From Microterricola gilva (GTDB taxonomy: Bacteria > Actinomycetota > Actinomycetes > Actinomycetales > Microbacteriaceae), in assembly GCF_004217495.1 (NCBI RefSeq), contig NZ_SHLC01000001.1, positions 2,046,001-2,110,000 of the forward strand: a DNA stretch of 64,000 bases. The letters are read 5' to 3'. Positions 60,150 to 64,000 of this stretch are shown here, piece by piece. A model generated the notes under the pieces. It was not told the origin of the DNA. It worked only from the letters and a program-made list of their open reading frames with translations, and made no database searches. The translations under genes and the position numbers were made by a program. Every line of letters begins with the position of its first letter. Position 1 is the stretch's first letter.

Positions 60150-61588
60150 CGTCCGACCTCTTCCACGTCAGGTTGTACTTCGTGTTGCAGGTGTGTCCAC
60201 GCTGCGCGACGACCGACGGCGCTGTCGAAAATGCCCTTGAGATACACAAAGTCCAAGAACATGTCGAAGCACAGTTCGGGGATGAGTAGCACGGCCAGCC
60301 CTCTGGCTCGCCATCCGCCTCTCCAGACCGTGACGACGCGCTCGAGTGTGAACACCGCCCCGATCCCCAGCCAGAACGGGAACCACACCCAGCTGTCCAA
60401 AGACAGGGCCATGACGAGCAGCAGCGACAGGTAACCGAACAGCGCGATGACGCCGTAGCCGATGCCCAACTGCTGCGCCCAATAACGCACGGTCTGCGGC
60501 TTGACACCGTAGGCCCCGAGGTTCTCCAGAGCGCCGCGTTGCCAGCGCAGGCGCTGGTTCCACAGGGTTCGCCACGTCGGCATCAACTCCGTCACCACGG
60601 TGCACTCCGACGGTGAGGTGACCAATGCACCGAGCGATTTCAAGGCGATCGTCAGCTCGTTGTCCTCGGTCAGTGCAGCGGTGTCATACACGTCTCCGTG
60701 GATTCCCGGCAACGCCCCACCCCTCGCGGCGGCCACGGCGCGAAGCCCGGCCGCGCGGAACAACGACGCGGTCCCGGTGAGAACAAAGACCCGGCCGCGC
60801 CGGCGCTTCAGTTCGCGCGAGTACCGAATGTACTCATTGCGTTGGAACTGCCCGATCAGCCCATGGCCCGGCTCGCCATAGAACAGGCCGCCTACGGCCA
60901 TCAGTGCCCGGTCGTTCGCGAATCGTGAAGCCGCTGCAGCCAGGAAGCCGTCGTCGAGCTGCGTGTCGGCATCCATGATCATCACAACGTCGTTGTCGCC
61001 CTGGCCGGGAAGGAGCATCGCCAAGGCCTGGTTCAATGCTCCGGCCTTCTTGTTGACGTTTTCAACGGATCTGAAGACTTCCACCCCACGGGCGGCAGCG
61101 ATGTGTTCCGTGCCGTCGGTGCAGTTGTCTGCCACGACGATCACCCGGTCCGGTGGTTGCGACTGCGAGAGCAACGAATCCAGCGTGTCTGGGAGCGATG
61201 CCTCCTCATTGTGTGCGGGAATCAGCACCGTGATGGTGATGGGACCGGCGAAGACGCCACGAGTGGCAGCCATGATGATCTTGGGCGCCAGAGGGGTCGA
61301 CGTCTTATCAGTTGAGCGCCGATAGCGGGCGGTGATGCGCCGCTCGATGATGGCGATACCGGCCGCAAGCAACAAGGCCAACGCGACGGCCGCGAGCATC
61401 GCGCTCAGGCTGGGGGCCTGAGTGTCGTAGAGCACACTCCAGAGGCCCAGAAGCAGCCCCTCGGACGTCGTCGCCCCGCCACCGTCCTGCACCTTGGCTG
61501 CCACAGCGAACCAGAGCAGGCCCCCAGCCAGGCTCACTATCGCGGCGATGCTGAGGCCGGCCCAGCGACTAAAGTCCCACTTCTTCAC
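60146..61588 (-). CDS. Processive GT2-family glycosyltransferase (PgaC/NodC/BcsA-like)
   Basis: The 480-residue protein has two N-terminal membrane helices, a GT2 domain (residues about 120-350) and three or four C-terminal helices. Catalytic motifs are complete: ITVLIPAHNEEASL, VVADNCTDGT, MIMDADTQL (DxD), TEDNELTI and QRLRWQRG (Q/RxxRW), the last marking processive polymer synthases. It would build a beta-linked polysaccharide on the cytosolic face and extrude it. The product sugar is unknown: N-acetylglucosamine, hyaluronan-type or glucan are all possible. A coupled 75-residue membrane protein follows. No cyclic-di-GMP (PilZ) domain is seen. Confidence 0.88.
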   Translation of the reverse strand: MKKWDFSRWAGLSIAAIVSLAGGLLWFAVAAKVQDGGGATTSEGLLLGLWSVLYDTQAPSLSAMLAAVALALLLAAGIAIIERRITARYRRSTDKTSTPLAPKIIMAATRGVFAGPITITVLIPAHNEEASLPDTLDSLLSQSQPPDRVIVVADNCTDGTEHIAAARGVEVFRSVENVNKKAGALNQALAMLLPGQGDNDVVMIMDADTQLDDGFLAAAASRFANDRALMAVGGLFYGEPGHGLIGQFQRNEYIRYSRELKRRRGRVFVLTGTASLFRAAGLRAVAAARGGALPGIHGDVYDTAALTEDNELTIALKSLGALVTSPSECTVVTELMPTWRTLWNQRLRWQRGALENLGAYGVKPQTVRYWAQQLGIGYGVIALFGYLSLLLVMALSLDSWVWFPFWLGIGAVFTLERVVTVWRGGWRARGLAVLLIPELCFDMFLDFVYLKGIFDSAVGRRAAWTHLQHEVQPDVEEVGR

Positions 61589-61814
61589 AATTGAACCCTC
61601 AACAGATCGTGATCGGGTTCACGTGGCGTGTTGTCATCTTCGGCCAGTATTTCCTCGCATCAGATCGAGAAAGCTGGCTTGTCCGCTAGGTGCAATCCAT
61701 TCTGCATCGCACCTCAGTAGCCTAGCGGCCCCTGCCGGCCAGCGTGTCGCCGCACGCGCACGCGTGGCCAGCCGGAGGCACCGAGTTCCTTCGCCTTCGA
61801 TCGGCGTCGGCGCG

Positions 61815-62288
61815 CTACTCCCTCGAAGTCTCCGCCCGCGGCGTGAGCCGGATGACAGGGATCACGCGATCCGTGGTCTTCTCGTATCGGGCGTAGCCGT
61901 GGGCCTTGGCGGTGATCTCCTTCCAGGCCGCATCCCGTTCCGGGCCATGGAGTTGTTCGGCGGTCACCTCGATCCGCTGGCCAGCGAACTCAATCCGGGC
62001 TTGGTCGGGGTGCGCGGCCAGGTTGAAGTACCACGATGGGTTCCGCGCGGCACCCGACGCCGACGCCACGATGAGTGTGCTGCCGTCCGGACGGGGGAAC
62101 CGCCTCACTGGGTTTGCCCGTTCGGCGCCGGTCTTGCTGCCGACGGTGACCAGCACCACGACCTTCGCGCGCTCGGGGCTGCCGTTCCGGCGGATGCGAT
62201 TGACCTGCCCCTTATTGCCCCAGCGCTCAATCCGGCTGTGCCCGGGTTGGCGTGCTCCCCTACTGCCGTTCGGAGTATCGAATGACAT
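61815..62288 (-). CDS. Deazaflavin (F420)-dependent nitroreductase-family protein
   Basis: From ATG 62288 the product is 157 residues of the Ddn/TIGR00026 family: VVLVTVGSKTGAERANPVR, TLIVASASGAARNPSWYFNL, ARIEFAGQRIEVTA and RVIPVIRLTP. These split-beta-barrel proteins bind F420H2 and reduce quinones or nitroaromatic compounds. GAGG lies just before the start; the frame is open another 94 codons upstream but without conserved content. It stands alone, 226 bp downstream of the GT2 start region on the same strand. The physiological substrate is unknown, and the F420 requirement is inferred from the family. Confidence 0.83.
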   Translation of the reverse strand: MSFDTPNGSRGARQPGHSRIERWGNKGQVNRIRRNGSPERAKVVVLVTVGSKTGAERANPVRRFPRPDGSTLIVASASGAARNPSWYFNLAAHPDQARIEFAGQRIEVTAEQLHGPERDAAWKEITAKAHGYARYEKTTDRVIPVIRLTPRAETSRE

Positions 62289-63159
62289 CGCCTCATTCCT
62301 CTCAGGCTCGTCCGTTCCCCCGTTTTCATCCCTAACATCCGCCCGTTCCCCTGTCTGCGGCCAGGGCTTTCGTGGATCGGATTGTCTTGCCCTCCCAGAA
62401 TCCTCCCGCCTCGCCGTGCACGCAATCCCGGAGGCAGGCATTCGTGTGGGCAAAGCCGGGTACTCGTCGGGCCGAGCGGCGAACAATCCTGACGCTGTCT
62501 GATCCTCGGCTTCGGTGGGCACAGCAGAGCTCGTCACCCCAGCTGCGGCATCGATCGCTGAAGTTCGCACGGCCAGTTACTCACCAAAACGACTGACAAC
62601 CGCAGGGCACAGTTCCTCATCGGTGAGCATCGACTCTGCGGCGGCGATCGGGCGAAGCACCCTGCCAGCGGACAGCGGCTAGATGAACGAACGTGCCGAG
62701 CGCATCGCGGGCCCATTCGTCAAAGCCTGGGCCCGCACTGGCCGCCGCCAAGAGCGCGACGCGACGCCCGCGCTGACTCGGTTTGCCCCCCCCCTACTCA
62801 TGCAGGCCGGGGATCAAGGGTGGGCGTCACGGCGACCGGGCCGGATCCCGGATCTCCGTGGTGGCCCCGATTTCCTACTGAGAGCGATGGCGCCAAGCTC
62901 CTCTAATGGCCCTTCAATCGTGTGGGGCCGGCGAAGCAGCTCTCCACCTGGATTTCAGTTCGCTCTGCACCACGATCCGATGGGCACTCGCCACGAATCG
63001 CCGGCTGGTCCGCTGCCCTGCAAAACACCGCAACGCAGTTCATTTGACAAGGACTCGCACCACGTATCTCAGACAACCTGCCGATGATTTGCACTTAGCG
63101 GGCTGAGGGCTGGTTCCCTTTGGAATCGCATTTGCACTTAGGCGAACGGACAATGTGCG
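62289..63159. other. About 870 bp without a convincing gene
   Basis: Several short open frames occur here, for example 62683-63087 on the plus strand, but none has a ribosome-binding site together with recognisable protein content, and composition is patchier than in the neighbours. The last 75 bp hold a duplicated ATTTGCACTTAG element upstream of the IclR gene. It may be decayed sequence or a regulatory/RNA region; no tRNA-like fold, terminator or transposon end was recognised. Confidence 0.5.
63087..63141. promoter_or_regulatory. Direct repeats upstream of the IclR gene
   Basis: ATTTGCACTTAG occurs twice, at 63087-63098 and 63130-63141, 43 bp apart start to start, or about four helical turns. 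The spacing places both copies on one DNA face, suitable for a tetrameric IclR regulator controlling its own promoter. Confidence 0.5.
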
Positions 63160-63954
63160 TTGACAGACGACAAGTCGATGGTGAGCCGCATCCTCGCGGT
63201 CCTCGATCGATGCTTGGATTCTGCTCAGCCTCTCTCGTTGGCTAGTCTCTCGCTAAATAGCGGTCTACCGAAGCCCACGGCGTGGAGAATCGCGGAGAGT
63301 CTGGTCGAGCGGGGCCTTCTCGCGCGGACGAACGACGGGTACAGCGCTGGAGCGGGGCTACTCGATCGAGGGGACCGGGCAATGCACCAGGCTGCTCTCA
63401 GGGCATTCGTGGTGCCGGAGCTTGTGGAACTCCAACGCCAAACAGCTGCGGCGGTATGGGCGGTGGATGTCAGTCGGGAACGCGATTGGGTTGTCATCGC
63501 ACAGATTTACGACCGCACAGCGGTGCAAAATCACTACTCAGACCAGTGGCAGCACGACCCGACAGATCCCGCCATTCTGGCTACGTCCCTCGGCCAGGTC
63601 GGTCTCGCCAGCAGACCTGAGATCATCGACGGTCTTCTGCTCCGCGGAGTACCCAGGCTCACTCTCCACACCGAAGTTGAGCCGAAACGGGTTCTGGCCT
63701 CTGTTCAGCAGGCGCGCGACGAACTCCAGCTCATCGAACATGGTCACGTCTGGCTCGGATGGTCTTGCCTGACGATCCCAATCCTTGACTTCACCCGCCA
63801 ACGCACGATGGCTGTGCTTGGAATCGTAGATCGAACCCCGCGGTTCGTCGACAACCGGTTCGCGCGCGCCGCCCGCCGCACGGCGGACCGGTTACAACTC
63901 CAGTGGCCATTACCGCAACCACCGCGTCAATCCCCACGGGGTTCCGGGCAGTGA
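63160..63954 (+). CDS. IclR-family transcriptional regulator
   Basis: The 264-residue protein has an N-terminal winged helix (MVSRILAVLDRCLDSAQPLS, then LNSGLPKPTAWRIAESLVER and GLLARTNDGYSAG) and an IclR-type C-terminal effector domain (ALRAFVVPELVELQRQTAAA to LGIVDRTPRFVDN). The effector domain is divergent from catabolic IclR proteins, so the inducer is unclear. Start TTG 63160 is the earliest plausible codon; ATG 63178 is an alternative that would trim six residues. A twelve-base direct repeat lies upstream. Target genes probably lie beyond the right edge of the window. Confidence 0.82.
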   Translation: MTDDKSMVSRILAVLDRCLDSAQPLSLASLSLNSGLPKPTAWRIAESLVERGLLARTNDGYSAGAGLLDRGDRAMHQAALRAFVVPELVELQRQTAAAVWAVDVSRERDWVVIAQIYDRTAVQNHYSDQWQHDPTDPAILATSLGQVGLASRPEIIDGLLLRGVPRLTLHTEVEPKRVLASVQQARDELQLIEHGHVWLGWSCLTIPILDFTRQRTMAVLGIVDRTPRFVDNRFARAARRTADRLQLQWPLPQPPRQSPRGSGQ

Positions 63955-64000
63955 CCTCAACCTCTCCGGGGTGCGTGAGAACTCTGTCGCCGCTCGCTCC

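Noticed and set aside
62683-63087. Possible 134-residue ORF in the gene-poor interval
   Set aside because: No good ribosome-binding site, no recognisable motif, Ser/Pro/Arg-rich random-like translation.

Overview
This is high-GC chromosomal DNA from an actinobacterium, most likely a member of the Microbacteriaceae. That placement rests on gene content (monomeric NADP isocitrate dehydrogenase, MMPL transporter, chromosomal arr, a riboflavin-catabolism cluster of the kind described in Microbacterium), on base composition, on the very common word CGGATGCC/GGCATCCG, and on frequent leaderless starts of the form TANNNT-N6-ATG. No rRNA or tRNA gene, insertion sequence, integrase or CRISPR array was recognised. 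Products are inferred from the reading frames; nothing was searched.

Layout. 1-6.6 kb: a LysR/TDT-transporter pair, a shortened methyltransferase gene, a class III cyclase-like protein (DUF2652) next to an MFS protein carrying a cyclic-nucleotide-binding domain, TfoX-like and DUF2461 proteins, and an ECF sigma factor. 6.6-13 kb: a PadR/ABC1-kinase operon and an MMPL-histidine kinase-response regulator operon. 13-19.3 kb: cardiolipin synthase behind a nine-codon leader ORF, a GAP-family membrane protein, a divergent HxlR/SRPBCC pair, and icd. 19.4-22.4 kb: a copper-type locus (YHS protein, membrane-anchored His-rich protein, CxxC mini-ORF) and a DHA2 efflux pump, all around CsoR-like operators although no csoR is present. 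22.5-30.3 kb: RibD-like reductase, arr, LysR with an orphan fumarate-reductase-like flavoprotein, an NhaC antiporter, and an amidohydrolase/TetR pair.

30.3-38.1 kb looks like an acid/envelope-stress block: ClC-type channel, glutamate decarboxylase and a GadC-like antiporter on one strand, a PspA operon, and an aldehyde dehydrogenase of the succinate-semialdehyde type. 39.0-45.8 kb is the most distinctive region: stand-alone riboflavin kinase, flavin reductase, ribokinase and an FMN-dependent luciferase-like monooxygenase match the four enzymes of the rca riboflavin catabolic pathway (RcaA, B, D, E). Here they are joined to a three-gene ABC importer and a PadR regulator, and the two outward promoters share one operator-like motif.

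46-52.3 kb holds a 1700-residue secreted GH29-like multidomain protein with its LacI regulator. 52.4-59.9 kb holds two divergent, tightly overlapping operons that look like ether-lipid/glycerolipid metabolism: alkylglycerone-phosphate-synthase-like, diacylglycerol-kinase-like and GMC oxidoreductase genes facing TetR, glycerol-3-phosphate dehydrogenase and a BNR-repeat protein. 59.9-64 kb holds a processive GT2 with a small membrane partner, a deazaflavin-dependent reductase, about 870 bp without a convincing gene, and an IclR regulator.
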